Position numbers and translations under genes: made by a program. Shown here in pieces: positions 8,711 through 15,568 of a stretch of DNA of 64,000 nt (within the stretch, counting starts at the first letter, position 1; each line of letters opens with the position of its first letter). Source of the stretch: an uncultured Clostridia bacterium (GTDB lineage Bacteria > Bacillota > Clostridia > Oscillospirales > Acutalibacteraceae); NCBI GenBank assembly GCA_930990065.1, contig CAKNOA010000003.1, positions 21,022 through 85,021 on the forward strand, written 5' to 3'. A model generated the notes under the pieces. It worked only from the letters and a program-made list of their open reading frames with translations, ran no database searches and was not told where the DNA came from.

Positions 8711-10387
8711 TTATTCTTCGTCCGGCACTTTCAAAATAGCGCCGGTATTGCCCGACGTCACCAACGCGGCGTACCGGCTCAGGTACCCGGTCGTGATACG
8801 GGGCTTGCGGGGCTTCCAGGCCGCCCGGCGGCGGGCCAGTTCTTCCTCGCTGACTTTCATATTGATGGTATTGGCCATAATGTCGATCGCAATAATGTCG
8901 CCCTCTTCCACCAAGGCAATGGGACCGCCTACTGCCGCTTCCGGCGACACATGGCCGATGGCCGCCCCCCGGGTCGCGCCGGAAAAGCGTCCGTCGGTGA
9001 TCAGCGCCACGGTGCTGCCCAGGCCACGGCCCATAATAGCCGACGTGGGGTTGAGCATTTCACGCATACCGGGGCCTCCCTTGGGCCCTTCGTACCGGAT
9101 CACAACCACATCGCCGTCGTGGATTTCGCCGCCCATAATGGCTTTCATGGCGTCTTCTTCACAGTCATACACCCGGGCCGGGCCTTCGTGCACCAGCATT
9201 TCGGGGGCTACGGCGGCGCGTTTTACAACGCAGCTGTCCGGTGCCAAGTTGCCCCGCAGCACGGCGATCCCGCCGGTCTTGCTGTAAGCCGTTTCGGGGG
9301 TACGGATCACGTCGGGGTTCTTGTTGACTACGTCCTGCAGGTTTTCGGCAATGGTCTTGCCCGTGCAGGTCATCAAGCTGGTATCCAGCAGGCCCAGCTT
9401 GTCGATTTCTTTCATCACGGCAGGAATTCCACCGGCTTCGTTGAGGTCTTCCACATAGTGGTGGCCGGTAGGCGCCAGGTGGCACAGGTTGGGGGTCTTG
9501 TCGCTGATGGCGTTGGCAATATCCACATTCAGTTCCACCCCGGCTTCATGGGCAATCGCGGGCAGGTGCAGCATGGAGTTGGTGGAGCACCCCAGCGCCA
9601 TATCCATGGTCAGCGCATTGCGGAACGCGGCTTCGGTCATGATGTCCCGGGGACGGATGTTCCGGCGCAGCAGTTCCATGACCTGCATACCGGCTTTTTT
9701 GGCCAAGCGGATGCGTTCGCTATATACAGCGGGAATCGTACCGTTGCCCGGCAGCCCCATACCCAGCACTTCCGTCAGGCAGTTCATGGAGTTGGCCGTG
9801 TACATGCCACTGCAGCTGCCGCAGGTGGGGCAGGTGTGTTCTTCGTATTCATGCAGCTCTTTTTCGCCGATCTTCCCGGCGGCATAAGCCCCTACGGCTT
9901 CGGAAGCACCGGAAAAGCTGGTACGGCAGCCGTTGACCCGGCCGGCCAGCATGGGGCCGCCCGAAACAAAGATGGTGGGCAAATTCAGCCGTGCCGCCGC
10001 CATCAGCAGCCCGGGTACGTTTTTATCGCAGTTGGGCACCATGACCAGCGCGTCAAACCCGTGGGCCAGCGCCATGCATTCGGTGCTGTCGGCAATCAGA
10101 TCCCGGGTAACCAGGGAGTATTTCATGCCCGCATGGCCCATAGCGATGCCATCGCACACGGCAATGGCCGGGAATACAATGGGGGTACCGCCTGCCATGG
10201 CGACGCCCATTTTGACGGCTTCCACTACTTTGTCAATATTCATGTGGCCCGGTACGATTTCGTTCTGGGAACTGACAATCCCCACCAGCGGCCGGCGAAT
10301 CTCTTCATCGGTAAACCCCAGAGCTTTAAACAGTGCCCGATGGGGGGTATTTTCGGGCCCCTGCAAAATGCTTTCACTTTTCAGCAT
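8711..10387 (-). CDS. ilvD: dihydroxy-acid dehydratase
   Basis: Iron-sulfur enzyme of 558 residues that dehydrates 2,3-dihydroxy-isovalerate and 2,3-dihydroxy-3-methylvalerate in valine and isoleucine synthesis. Motifs: [10 protein letters not shown] and [18 protein letters not shown], which carry the cluster-binding cysteines, then [18 protein letters not shown], and [15 protein letters not shown] near the C-terminus. I chose the ATG at 10387, 9 bp after AAGGAGGA; an ATG 6 bp further upstream is in another frame and stops at once. The length matches the family. The gene has its own consensus promoter (10471-10499) and terminator, and no other ilv gene is nearby. Confidence 0.97.
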   Translation of the reverse strand: MLKSESILQGPENTPHRALFKALGFTDEEIRRPLVGIVSSQNEIVPGHMNIDKVVEAVKMGVAMAGGTPIVFPAIAVCDGIAMGHAGMKYSLVTRDLIADSTECMALAHGFDALVMVPNCDKNVPGLLMAAARLNLPTIFVSGGPMLAGRVNGCRTSFSGASEAVGAYAAGKIGEKELHEYEEHTCPTCGSCSGMYTANSMNCLTEVLGMGLPGNGTIPAVYSERIRLAKKAGMQVMELLRRNIRPRDIMTEAAFRNALTMDMALGCSTNSMLHLPAIAHEAGVELNVDIANAISDKTPNLCHLAPTGHHYVEDLNEAGGIPAVMKEIDKLGLLDTSLMTCTGKTIAENLQDVVNKNPDVIRTPETAYSKTGGIAVLRGNLAPDSCVVKRAAVAPEMLVHEGPARVYDCEEDAMKAIMGGEIHDGDVVVIRYEGPKGGPGMREMLNPTSAIMGRGLGSTVALITDGRFSGATRGAAIGHVSPEAAVGGPIALVEEGDIIAIDIMANTINMKVSEEELARRRAAWKPRKPRITTGYLSRYAALVTSGNTGAILKVPDEE

Positions 10388-10470
10388 GGCATGCTTCCTC
10401 CTTACTGACACGCCGGTCCGGTTTTGCCCGCCAGGGCCCCGCGATCTGCCGTGTTCATTCGTTTTTTTCA

Positions 10471-10499
10471 ATTATAAAAGCGCACCCGCCTTCTGTCAA
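10471..10499 (-). promoter_or_regulatory. consensus promoter of ilvD
   Basis: TTGACA (10494-10499), 17-bp spacer and TATAAT (10471-10476) on the minus strand. The -35 lies in the loop of the terminator that ends ribU. Confidence 0.85.
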
Positions 10500-10511
10500 G
10501 AAAGCGGGTGC
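10476..10511 (-). terminator. terminator of ribU overlapping the ilvD promoter
   Basis: Inverted repeat GCACCCGC (10482-10489) and GCGGGTGC (10504-10511). On the minus strand it is followed by GCTTTTATAATT, giving a plausible intrinsic terminator for ribU, although the T tract is interrupted. Confidence 0.6.
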
Positions 10512-10578
10512 AAAGGAAAGACCGATTTTTCACAACCAGCCGGTTTTTTGTGGAAAACTTTTTTGCTGCGCTACAGGT

Positions 10579-11193
10579 TTACTTTTTCCCCATTTCCCGG
10601 CGGGTCCCTTTAATGAGCGGCGAAATGTGTTTATACAGAAGGAACGTGAGCAGCACGTCGCACAGCCCTTTGAACAGGGTAAAGGGCATATTAAAGACCA
10701 CCAGGGCCTGCAACAGGTCATTGACCCAAGGGAGCAGGGCCTGGTACATGCCCATAATCACATCCATGGGCATTAGCAGCGAATACGCCGGATATACCAG
10801 AAAGTAGTTTGTCGCAATACTGCCCACGGCCATAGCCACAGCCCCGATTAGCGAAGCCGCCAGGGCGCCTTTGCGGGTTTTCCATTTATTGTAGATCAGC
10901 CCCGCCGGTACCACGAACAGGCACCCCAAAATAAAGTTGCTCAGTTCGCCTACTCCGGCCGTGGTCGTATTCATTAAGTTAATCAGGTTTTTCACCAGGC
11001 ATACCACGACCCCGGATAGCGGCCCCATGGAAAAGGAAGCGATCAGCGCCGGCAATTCGGAAAAGTCCAGTTTCAAATAACTGGGGACCAGCGGAATCCC
11101 AAAACTCAGGAACATCAGCACGGTTGCCACCGCCGCCAACATGGCCGTCATGACCAGTTTGCGCACACGGATTTTACTTTTTTCACTTTGCAT
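10579..11193 (-). CDS. ribU: riboflavin ECF transporter S component
   Basis: Membrane substrate-binding subunit (204 residues, about six helices) that captures riboflavin and works with a shared EcfA/EcfA/EcfT module. Seen: KLVMTAMLAAVATVLMFL at the start, LKLDFSELPALIASFSMGP (the family signature for the substrate pocket) and VKNLINLMNTTTAGVGELSN. The FMN riboswitch and its terminator directly upstream make the substrate assignment strong. No energising genes lie next to it; an ECF module is present at 39.6-42.7 kb in this same window. AAGGAG lies about 11 bp before the ATG. Confidence 0.94.
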   Translation of the reverse strand: MQSEKSKIRVRKLVMTAMLAAVATVLMFLSFGIPLVPSYLKLDFSELPALIASFSMGPLSGVVVCLVKNLINLMNTTTAGVGELSNFILGCLFVVPAGLIYNKWKTRKGALAASLIGAVAMAVGSIATNYFLVYPAYSLLMPMDVIMGMYQALLPWVNDLLQALVVFNMPFTLFKGLCDVLLTFLLYKHISPLIKGTRREMGKK

Positions 11194-11252
11194 ACTCGGA
11201 AAACTCCTTTGACAGGTAGATTTTCTTCGGAGTCTGTCCTGTGGAAAAGGCC

Positions 11253-11290
11253 GAAAAAAGCCCCGGACCGAAACATCGATCCGGGGCTTT
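11253..11290 (-). terminator. riboswitch-controlled terminator ahead of ribU
   Basis: Perfect stem (AGCCCCGGA / TCCGGGGCT arms, 11259-11290) followed on the minus strand by a T6 run. It lies between the FMN aptamer and the ribU start, so it is the expression platform: FMN bound would stop transcription. Confidence 0.88.
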
Positions 11291-11390
11291 GCATGTAAAG
11301 AAAAGGGCCGGCTGCTTTATAAAAGAGCAACCGTTTCTGCGCCGGGATTTTCCACGGCGTCCAATCAAAAAGACGGCACACACAGAATTT

Positions 11391-11519
11391 TCTTCTCTCA
11401 TCCAGACTGTCACTGTCGGCCCCGGAAATTCACCGGGTCGGCCCTTTTCCCAAGTAAAACCGGAAAAAAGGTTCGCGGGCTCTACCGCCGGTAAGGAATT
11501 ACACCTTGCCCCGAAGATT
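11391..11519 (-). ncRNA. FMN riboswitch (RFN element)
   Basis: On the minus strand the conserved RFN segments appear in order: TCTTCGGGGCAAGGTG, ATTCCTTACCGGCGGTA, AGCCCGCGAA, CCGACCCGGTGAATTTCCGG, then GGCCGACAGTGACAGTCTGG and ATGAGAGAAGA, closing the basal stem (TCTTC with GAAGA). This is the FMN-sensing aptamer, expected to lower expression of ribU when flavin is plentiful. Confidence 0.97.
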
Positions 11520-11530
11520 TTTCGTGTTCT

Positions 11531-11559
11531 ATTCTATGCGCCTTTTGACGGTTTGTCAA
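11531..11559 (-). promoter_or_regulatory. promoter of the FMN riboswitch-ribU transcript
   Basis: TTGACA (11554-11559), 17-bp spacer, TAGAAT (11531-11536) on the minus strand, a dozen bases upstream of the aptamer. It abuts the 3' end of the preceding gene, with no terminator between. Confidence 0.8.
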
Positions 11560-11563
11560 GGTT

Positions 11564-12394
11564 TTACCAACCCTGTTTTTTCAAATAGTCGCGGCTCATG
11601 GCAATGGCTTCCATGGGCGGACGTTCATCGGACACATCCTGCTCCACCACAACCCACTGGGCCCCGGCATCGATAGCCGCCTGCAAAATCGCGGGAATAT
11701 CCTGCTGGCCGTACCCCACCGGGCGGAAACCGAAGACTTTTTCTTTCTTTTCTTCGCCGTCTTCGCTCTTTACGCCGATGAGTTCATACATTTTGCCGGT
11801 ATTACCCTCTTTTTTCCAGAAGTCCTTTAGGTGCACAATGGGGGCACGGCCCGTATATTTGCGCACATACTCGGCCGGGTTTTCGCCCGCCACATTGACC
11901 CAGCAGGTGTCAATTTCGGTCTGCAGGTGGTCCGGCCCGATGGTCTTATACAGATAATCCAGCGCATACATCCCATCGATTTTGGTCTGGAATTCAAAAT
12001 CATGGTTATGATACATCAGTGTGATACCATGACGGTGGCAGCAAGCCCCGATGGCATCGATGTTTTTCACCACGTCCGGGAATGCGTCCGTTCCGGGCCG
12101 GTATTCCGGCATCAGATACGGCACGGCAATAAACTTGCAGCCGATGGTTTCGTAATCCGACACGGTTTTTTCCATATCGGCCACCAGGTCCACATACGGC
12201 ACATGGGCCGACAGCGCGACCAAACCGGCCTCTCGAATGGCGTCCCGCACTTCTTCGGGCGTATGGCCGTACAACCCGGCCAGTTCCACACCGTCATATC
12301 CCATTTCTTTAATCTTCTTCATCGTGCCGGCAAAATCCTTTTCGGCATCGCCCCGCACCGAATAAACCTGTACCCCGACGGGTAATGTTTTCAT
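11564..12394 (-). CDS. sugar phosphate isomerase/epimerase family TIM-barrel protein
   Basis: A 276-residue protein of the xylose isomerase-like/IolE superfamily; members isomerise or epimerise sugars, often with a divalent metal. The start is ATG 12394 behind AAAGGAGGAAAT. Typical stretches: VGVQVYSVRGDAEKDF, EMGYDGVELAGLYGHT, LSAHVPYVDL, LMYHNHDFEF (metal-site His/Asp) and EIDTCWVNVAGENP, with VHLKDF and VVVEQD near the end, where the Glu/His metal ligands are expected. It stands alone behind its own promoter (12471-12499), so the substrate cannot be inferred from context. Confidence 0.85.
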   Translation of the reverse strand: MKTLPVGVQVYSVRGDAEKDFAGTMKKIKEMGYDGVELAGLYGHTPEEVRDAIREAGLVALSAHVPYVDLVADMEKTVSDYETIGCKFIAVPYLMPEYRPGTDAFPDVVKNIDAIGACCHRHGITLMYHNHDFEFQTKIDGMYALDYLYKTIGPDHLQTEIDTCWVNVAGENPAEYVRKYTGRAPIVHLKDFWKKEGNTGKMYELIGVKSEDGEEKKEKVFGFRPVGYGQQDIPAILQAAIDAGAQWVVVEQDVSDERPPMEAIAMSRDYLKKQGW

Positions 12395-12470
12395 GGTTAT
12401 TTCCTCCTTTAAAAGCTGTACCATACATCTTTGGGCCCATCCAAAAATCATGCACCCTTAGTCCGTTTCC

Positions 12471-12499
12471 ATTATAGCGAATGAGCACAGAAGACACAA
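12471..12499 (-). promoter_or_regulatory. promoter of the sugar isomerase-like gene
   Basis: TTGTGT (12494-12499), 17-bp spacer, TATAAT (12471-12476) on the minus strand. Confidence 0.65.
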
Positions 12500-12559
12500 G
12501 CATTTTTTTACATATGCGGTTTTTTTATTCGATTTTCCCAAATCAATAGGGAATTTTCC

Positions 12560-12588
12560 TTTACAATTCATTTTAAAACTGATATAAT
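12560..12588 (+). promoter_or_regulatory. promoter of the HxlR-type regulator gene
   Basis: TTTACA (12560-12565), 17-bp spacer and TATAAT (12583-12588) on the plus strand. The leader of about 90 bases that follows contains a small hairpin (GCTGCGA/TCGCAGC near 12642-12658). Confidence 0.75.
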
Positions 12589-12685
12589 CAATTTATAAAT
12601 GAAAAAGAAAGCGCTCTACGGCTGCTTTTCCACGGACAGGCTGCGATTTTCGCAGCTTCTTATTTATTAAAGGACAAATACGCTT

Positions 12686-13093
12686 ATGAAAAAAGAACGA
12701 AAAAGGAAAAAAGCAAAAGCGGCCGGTACGGTTTTGGCACCGGTGATGGAGGTACCGTCCGTTTCTCCTTCCCTGCAGGAGGGTATGCAGGCCTTGCAGC
12801 TTCTGGTAAACGATTTGGGCGGCAAATGGCGTATTCGGGTGCTGTGGGCACTGCTCGATGGCGTTTCGGTACGGTACAGTATGATTAAATCCCGTATTCC
12901 CGGCATTACCGATATGATGCTGACCCAAAGCCTGAAGGAACTGTTGCAAAGCGGGTTTATTTCCCGGCAGCAATTTTTGGAAGCCCCGCCCCGGGTGGAA
13001 TATCAATTAACCCCTTATGGGCAAAGCCTCTTGCCGGTGATCCAGCAGGCCGTTTTGTGGGTACAGAACCATCCAAAACCCGAAACAGTTTGA
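12686..13093 (+). CDS. HxlR-family winged-helix transcriptional regulator
   Basis: A 135-residue DNA-binding protein. After a very basic N-terminal tail (KKERKRKKAKA) comes the HxlR core: LGGKWRIRVLWALLDG, then RYSMIKSRIPGITDMMLTQS (recognition region), LKELLQSGFISR and the wing VEYQLTPYGQSLLPVI. Most HxlR proteins have a Cys just before the first helix that senses redox or aldehydes; none is visible here, so the signal must be different. It stands between divergently oriented metabolic genes, with fba next on the same strand 130 bp downstream behind a separate promoter. Target genes unknown. Confidence 0.88.
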   Translation: MKKERKRKKAKAAGTVLAPVMEVPSVSPSLQEGMQALQLLVNDLGGKWRIRVLWALLDGVSVRYSMIKSRIPGITDMMLTQSLKELLQSGFISRQQFLEAPPRVEYQLTPYGQSLLPVIQQAVLWVQNHPKPETV

Positions 13094-13155
13094 CCTCCGT
13101 TTTGGGGGATTTTTGTGTTTTTTTTAGCAGATGGATACTTTTTCACCGTTAGGGC

Positions 13156-13184
13156 TTTTCAAAAGCAAAAATTTGCATTACAAT
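13156..13184 (+). promoter_or_regulatory. probable promoter of fba
   Basis: TTTTCA (13156-13161), 17-bp spacer, TACAAT (13179-13184), about 40 bases ahead of the fba start, which has an AGAAGGAGG site. Confidence 0.55.
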
Positions 13185-13222
13185 AGGGATAAAGATCTGA
13201 ACTTTCAGAAGGAGGATTTTTC

Positions 13223-14086
13223 ATGCTCGTATCCGCAAAGGACATGCTCACTAAGGCTTTTGAAGGCCACTATGCGGTGGGCCAGTTCAACATCAACAAT
13301 CTGGAATGGACGAAAGCTATTCTGCAGACGGCTCAGGAATGCAACTCCCCGGTTATCCTCGGTGTATCGGAAGGGGCCGGCAAATACATGTGCGGCTTCA
13401 ACACCGTGGCAGCCATGGTCAACGGTATGATGGAAACGCTGGGCATTACGGTTCCGGTGGCTCTGCATCTGGATCACGGCACCTATGATGGCGCCAAAAA
13501 GGCTATGCAGGCCGGTTTCTCTTCCATCATGTTCGACGGTTCTCATTATCCCATCGAAGAAAACGTGGAAAAAACCAAAGAACTGATCACCATCACCAAC
13601 TATCTGGGGCTCTCCCTGGAAGCTGAAGTGGGCGCTATCGGCGGCGAAGAAGACGGCGTTGTCGGCGGCGGCGAAGTGGCTGATCCGGCCGAATGCAAAA
13701 TGATCGCCGATCTGGGCGTTACCATGCTGGCTGCCGGTATCGGCAACATCCATGGCGTATATCCCGAAAACTGGCAGGGCCTGCGTTTTGATGCGCTGGA
13801 AGCCATCAAAACCGCTGTTCCCGGCGTACCGCTGGTACTACACGGCGGCACGGGTATCCCGGACGACATGGTGAAGAAAGCCATCTCCCTGGGTGTTTCC
13901 AAAGTCAACGTGAACACCGAATGCCAGCTGGCTTTCCGCGACGCGACCCGCGCTTATGTGGAAGCAGGCAAAGATCAGCAAGGCAAGGGCTTCGACCCTC
14001 GCAAACTGCTGGCTCCCGGCACGGAAGCTATCAAGGCGAAAGTCAAAGAAAAGATGGAACTGTTCGGCTCCATCGGCAAAGCCTAA
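13223..14086 (+). CDS. fba: class II fructose-bisphosphate aldolase
   Basis: Zinc-dependent aldolase of 287 residues that splits fructose 1,6-bisphosphate into dihydroxyacetone phosphate and glyceraldehyde 3-phosphate in glycolysis, and runs backwards in gluconeogenesis. Motifs: YAVGQFNINNLEW, PVALHLDHGTYD (zinc-binding His and catalytic Asp), LEAEVGAIGGEEDGV, GNIHGVYP (zinc His), LVLHGGTGIPDD (zinc His and phosphate loop) and KVNVNTECQ. Codon use is strongly biased towards GAA, CTG and GGC compared with neighbours, as expected for a highly expressed gene. A single-gene unit with promoter and terminator. A few tagatose-bisphosphate aldolases look similar. Confidence 0.95.
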   Translation: MLVSAKDMLTKAFEGHYAVGQFNINNLEWTKAILQTAQECNSPVILGVSEGAGKYMCGFNTVAAMVNGMMETLGITVPVALHLDHGTYDGAKKAMQAGFSSIMFDGSHYPIEENVEKTKELITITNYLGLSLEAEVGAIGGEEDGVVGGGEVADPAECKMIADLGVTMLAAGIGNIHGVYPENWQGLRFDALEAIKTAVPGVPLVLHGGTGIPDDMVKKAISLGVSKVNVNTECQLAFRDATRAYVEAGKDQQGKGFDPRKLLAPGTEAIKAKVKEKMELFGSIGKA

Positions 14087-14102
14087 TTTTTCGGTTACAA
14101 AA

Positions 14103-14140
14103 GCCGGAAGCGAGCAAACTCGCTTCCGGCTTTTCTTTTT
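14103..14140 (+). terminator. terminator of fba
   Basis: Perfect 12-bp stem GCCGGAAGCGAG/CTCGCTTCCGGC with a CAAA loop, 14103-14130, followed by TTTTCTTTTT. Confidence 0.92.
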
Positions 14141-14167
14141 CTGTGTTACAAAAAGGAGAGACTTTTT

Positions 14168-14812
14168 ATGTTCCGTGCCGCTATTTTTGATATGGATGGC
14201 TTACTGCTGGATACCGAAGGGCTTTTATGCCGCTTTTGGTGTGAAGCCGGGCAGGAAGCCGGGTTCCCCTTTACCGTCGTGCATGCCCGGCACCTGCGCA
14301 GTTTGAGCGGCCCATATGCCCGCCAATATTTGTGTGGGATCTTTGGCCCCGATTTTCCCTTTGACAAGGTACGCGACAGCCGCCGGGCCAAAATGGCCGC
14401 GTACTTATCCGAACATCCTCCTGTGTGCAAACCGGGAGCCCGCCAGCTGCTCTCTTGGCTGCGCGATCACCACGTGCTCACGGCCGTAGCGACGGCGACC
14501 GACCAGCAACGGGCTCAGGCGTATTTAACCCAAACGGGACTCCTTCCCCTGTTTGATAAAATTTGCTGCGCGCCGGATGTGCCCCGGGGTAAGCCCATGC
14601 CCGACGTCTACCTGGCGGCTTGCCGCCAGATTCACCAGGCGCCTTCGGATTGCCTAGCTTTGGAAGATTCCCCCAACGGCGTGTTGTCCGCCTGGCGGGC
14701 CGGGTGCCGGGTGCTTATGGTACCCGACCAGACCCCGCCGGAACCTTGGATGGAACCACTGCTTTTTGGCGTATGCCCCACCCTGGGGGATGTGATCCCC
14801 CTACTGACCTAA
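14168..14812 (+). CDS. HAD-superfamily hydrolase (beta-phosphoglucomutase-like)
   Basis: A cytoplasmic phosphatase or phosphomutase of 214 residues. HAD motif I is FDMDGLLLDTEG near the N-terminus, motif II is the Thr in VATATDQQR, motif III is the Lys of RGKPMPDVY, and motif IV is LEDSPNGVLSAWRAG. A small helical cap (about 15-85) places it with the subfamily that includes beta-phosphoglucomutase and pseudouridine or sugar phosphatases; the substrate cannot be told. The pentapeptide-repeat gene follows 15 bp downstream with its own AAAGGAG site, so the two are probably co-transcribed. Confidence 0.9.
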   Translation: MFRAAIFDMDGLLLDTEGLLCRFWCEAGQEAGFPFTVVHARHLRSLSGPYARQYLCGIFGPDFPFDKVRDSRRAKMAAYLSEHPPVCKPGARQLLSWLRDHHVLTAVATATDQQRAQAYLTQTGLLPLFDKICCAPDVPRGKPMPDVYLAACRQIHQAPSDCLALEDSPNGVLSAWRAGCRVLMVPDQTPPEPWMEPLLFGVCPTLGDVIPLLT

Positions 14813-14827
14813 GAAAGGAGCCCTGCT

Positions 14828-15418
14828 ATGTCCCCCATCACCGGACAAACCATCACCAGTGAAACCTTTTGCGATGAAACTTGGCAGGAAGCCGTTTACA
14901 CCGACTGCCGGTTTCGCGGATGCAATTTTTCCGAGACCATCTTCCGGCACTGCCAGTTTGTAAATTGCCGGTTTGAATTTTGTGCCTGTAACGGGACCGT
15001 GTGGGAAAATTGCCAGATCACCAACGGCAGTTTTTCTTCCACGTCCCTATTTGGCGCTTCGTTTTCGGCGTGTAAATGCACGGGGACCGATTTTTCCGGG
15101 GCCGACGTGTCGGCCATCTCGTTTTCCCGGTGCCGGCTGGACTACACCCTGTTTACCGGGTGCGACCTAAGGCGGCTGGATTTGCGCGGGTGTGACCTCA
15201 GCTATGCAGATCTGACTTCCTCCTGCTTAAAACGGGCCAATTTACAGGACTGCCGCCTGCATGGCGCCCGGGTGCAGGGATGCGATTTACAGGAATGCGA
15301 TTTGCGGGGGGCCGATATCAGCGGCTGTGACCTAAAAAGCGCTCATTTGCAGAAAACCCACCTGGATATCCGTCAGGCATCCCAGTTGGCCGAAAGCCTG
15401 GGGGCCATCGTAGAATAA
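14828..15418 (+). CDS. Cys-rich pentapeptide-repeat protein, Qnr-like
   Basis: A 196-residue protein built almost entirely of A(D/N)LxX pentapeptide repeats (residues about 20-180), which fold as a right-handed beta-helix. It is unusually rich in Cys, often at the first or last position of a repeat (RFRGCNF, FRHCQFVNC, LRGCDLSYADL, LQECDLRGADISGCDL). The end, HLDIRQASQLAESLGAIV, resembles the C-terminal signature of Qnr proteins (LDxxQAxLLxExLGI), which mimic DNA and shield gyrase from quinolones. Qnr proteins are about 215 residues, so this one is shorter. The repeat pattern is seen; the Qnr role is inference. Confidence 0.85.
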   Translation: MSPITGQTITSETFCDETWQEAVYTDCRFRGCNFSETIFRHCQFVNCRFEFCACNGTVWENCQITNGSFSSTSLFGASFSACKCTGTDFSGADVSAISFSRCRLDYTLFTGCDLRRLDLRGCDLSYADLTSSCLKRANLQDCRLHGARVQGCDLQECDLRGADISGCDLKSAHLQKTHLDIRQASQLAESLGAIVE

Positions 15419-15421
15419 TGT

Positions 15422-15473
15422 GGAATATTTAGTGGAAAATGTGGATAACATCTCTTCTACCCACAATATATAG
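15422..15473 (+). promoter_or_regulatory. candidate NrdR boxes and a perfect DnaA box upstream of nrdD
   Basis: Two NrdR-like boxes, GGAATATTTAGTGG (15422-15435) and CACAATATATAG (15462-15473), have their cores 41 bp apart, close to four helical turns. Between them lies TGTGGATAA (15440-15448), the exact complement of the DnaA box TTATCCACA. NrdR is the general repressor of ribonucleotide reductase genes; here the boxes lie upstream of the -35 rather than over it. Confidence 0.55.
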
Positions 15474-15505
15474 AAAAAATAATCCCGTTTTCGGCTTTTC
15501 TGCCG

Positions 15506-15534
15506 TTGACTTGCGGGGGTAAATTATATACAAT
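15506..15534 (+). promoter_or_regulatory. promoter of nrdDG
   Basis: TTGACT (15506-15511), 17-bp spacer, TACAAT (15529-15534), followed by GGGGGAAGGG and the nrdD ATG at 15569. Confidence 0.8.
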
Positions 15535-15568
15535 GGTACGGTACTATTTTGGGGGAAGGGTTACAAAT

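Noticed and set aside
8555..10408. 617-residue plus-strand frame over ilvD
   Set aside because: It mirrors the strong codon bias of ilvD on the other strand and has no recognisable domain, ribosome site or promoter.
13097..13135. Possible terminator after the HxlR gene
   Set aside because: A T-rich stretch follows a CCTCC/GGGGG pairing, but the stem is only about 5 bp, so it is too weak to list.
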